This document shows positions 13,890 to 14,780 of a stretch of DNA of 14,780 nt, in pieces (within the stretch, counting starts at the first letter, position 1; the number at the start of each line of letters is the position of its first letter). The translations under genes were made by a program, and so were the position numbers. This stretch comes from Oscillospiraceae bacterium (GTDB lineage Bacteria > Bacillota_A > Clostridia > Oscillospirales > Oscillospiraceae): NCBI GenBank assembly GCA_017627975.1, contig JAGAFT010000047.1, positions 1-14,780 of the forward strand. Reading direction: 5' to 3'. The notes beneath the pieces are model-generated. The model saw only the letters and a program-made list of their open reading frames with translations, was not told the DNA's origin and searched no databases.

Positions 13890-14567
13890 TCAGTCCTCTT
13901 CCCGGATCTCCAGCGTATAGCCCATACGGCGCACGGCCTTGATCTCCAGGTTGGAGCCGATGCTGCGGAGCTTCTTTCGAAGGAAACCGACATACACCTC
14001 CACATGATTCTCTACCGCGTTGGAATCATATCCCCAGACGCGCGCCAGAATCACTTCCTTGGAGAGCAGCCTGTCCTTTGCCTGCAGAAGCAGGCGCATC
14101 ACTTCAAATTCCTTCGCCGAGAGACGAACACTCTGATCGCCGGTGGACAGTTTTCCGGAAGGCAGGATCAGCCTGGTATTTCCATAGAACGGTTCCTCCA
14201 CCTGGTCCGTGATCCGCTGCAGCAGCGCATCGACGCAGGCCAGAAGCTCCCTTACGTCATACGGCCGAAGCAGGAAGTAATCAACACCGGATTTCAGTCC
14301 CTTGATGCGGTCTTCCGTTTCGCACTTCTGCAGTACCAGGACGATCGGCATGCGGCAGTGCTTGATGCGCAGGGAACGGGCAATTTCAAAGGCATTTCTT
14401 TCCGATAGGTCGGCATCGAGAATCAGGAGATCATAGATTCCCAATTCCGCGTATTCTTCTCCAATTTCTCCGCTGTAGACGGTTTCTGTTTCCAGGTTTT
14501 TAATCTGCAGCTGCTGCTCGATCCCGCCTGCGAGTGCTTTGTTTTCAGAGATGATCAAGATGCGCAT
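13890..14567 (-). CDS. OmpR/PhoB-family response regulator with degenerate receiver
   Basis: A 225-residue DNA-binding response regulator. Residues 1-~115 are a receiver domain and ~125-222 a winged-helix DNA-binding domain (LSAKEFEVMRLLLQ, VILARVWGYD, VEVYVGFLRKKL, VRRMGYTLE). The phospho-acceptor aspartate is present as D51 in LLILDADL. Other receiver landmarks are altered: the N-terminal acidic pair reads S7-E8 in ILIISEN, the threonine of the IxxLTA strand is replaced (IVLVLQ), and the conserved lysine before the cis-proline is R101 in LLRPYD. Phosphorylation may therefore be weak or absent. ATG 14567 has aggggt upstream. No histidine kinase is in the window, but one could lie beyond its right edge only if transcribed separately, since this gene reads leftward. 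Confidence 0.93.
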   Translation of the reverse strand: MRILIISENKALAGGIEQQLQIKNLETETVYSGEIGEEYAELGIYDLLILDADLSERNAFEIARSLRIKHCRMPIVLVLQKCETEDRIKGLKSGVDYFLLRPYDVRELLACVDALLQRITDQVEEPFYGNTRLILPSGKLSTGDQSVRLSAKEFEVMRLLLQAKDRLLSKEVILARVWGYDSNAVENHVEVYVGFLRKKLRSIGSNLEIKAVRRMGYTLEIREED

Positions 14568-14606
14568 ATTTACCCCTGCTTTACTAATTTTTATTCATGT
14601 TAACGC

Positions 14607-14612
14607 ATTATA
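14607..14612 (-). promoter_or_regulatory. Putative -10 element of the response regulator promoter
   Basis: A perfect TATAAT is read on the minus strand, placing the start of transcription near 14600 and a leader of ~33 bases. No convincing -35 is found 16-18 bases upstream, so the promoter may depend on an activator. Confidence 0.45.
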
Positions 14613-14647
14613 CACTCTTTCTCTGAATTATTTCTGAAAATCCAAGT

Positions 14648-14665
14648 AAAATAACAGGTTATTTT
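14648..14665. promoter_or_regulatory. Palindrome upstream of the response regulator promoter
   Basis: AAAATAAC AG GTTATTTT is a perfect 8-base inverted repeat with a 2-base centre, ~48-65 bases upstream of the predicted start of transcription. A GTTATTTT copy recurs at 14708-14715. The position fits an activator or autoregulatory site. The remaining bases to 14780 are AT-rich and hold no gene I can support; a weak hairpin (ATTCTG/CAGAAT, about 14725-14746) is the only other structure. Confidence 0.35.
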
Positions 14666-14780
14666 CTGAATTTTTTTTGAACATTTTTGCGCAGGTTGTC
14701 TCAGCAGTTATTTTTTCCGCGGGCATTCTGTCCGCACAGGCAGAATAACCGCTTTATTTCCCTTGAATGGATGTCCGGAT

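Noticed and set aside
14721..14750. Hairpin ATTCTG...CAGAAT near the right edge as a terminator or attachment site
   Set aside because: Short stem with a bulge, no T run on either strand, and no gene visible that would need it.

Overview
This window looks like a GC-rich chromosomal segment of an anaerobic Clostridia-type Firmicute, perhaps a gut or rumen member near the Oscillospiraceae. This is an inference. It rests on the AGGAGG-type ribosome sites, the MKKTLSLLLALVM-type lipid-free signal peptide, the sigma-A-like promoters, U-tailed hairpin terminators, and the mix of families (MoeA fused to a PBP-like domain, TupABC, an aldehyde:ferredoxin oxidoreductase and an iron alcohol dehydrogenase). 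No species can be named from the sequence alone.

Layout. Bases 1-6032 (+) form one tightly packed block: the tail of a PBP-like-domain protein, a stand-alone MoeA, a second MoeA fused to the same PBP-like domain, and two flavoproteins with overlapping or abutting reading frames (a DAO-type FAD oxidoreductase ending in a BFD-type [2Fe-2S] domain, and a two-Rossmann FAD/NAD(P) oxidoreductase). After a 224-base leader with a putative promoter and attenuator hairpin comes tupA-tupB-tupC (6257-8682, +), a tungstate ABC importer closed by a strong terminator at 8717-8759. On the minus strand lie an AOR-family pyranopterin enzyme (10962-9043) and a MoaD-like sulfur carrier coupled to it (9043-8789). 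Divergent from the AOR is an iron-dependent alcohol dehydrogenase followed by a HAD phosphatase (11126-12997, +). The 163-base divergent promoter region contains an inverted repeat between the two predicted promoters. A TetR-family regulator with a good promoter and operator-like palindrome follows (13176-13796, +), then a shared convergent terminator and an OmpR-type response regulator on the minus strand (14567-13890).

Reading the genes together: TupABC imports tungstate, the two MoeA proteins insert metal into the pyranopterin, the MoaD-like protein supplies sulfur for the dithiolene, and the AOR-family enzyme is the likely tungsten-dependent end user. The alcohol dehydrogenase shares its control region and would act on the same aldehydes in the reducing direction. 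The window is therefore best described as a tungsten uptake, tungsten-cofactor and aldehyde-metabolism island.

The most unusual object is the tungstate-binding protein TupA. Directly after its signal peptide it carries what reads as the normal C-terminal segment of TupA, and it ends where that segment would normally begin, so it appears to be a natural circular permutant. Other points worth checking are the tupA leader hairpin, the shared divergent operator, the degenerate receiver of the response regulator, and the flavoprotein pair placed inside a tungsten locus.
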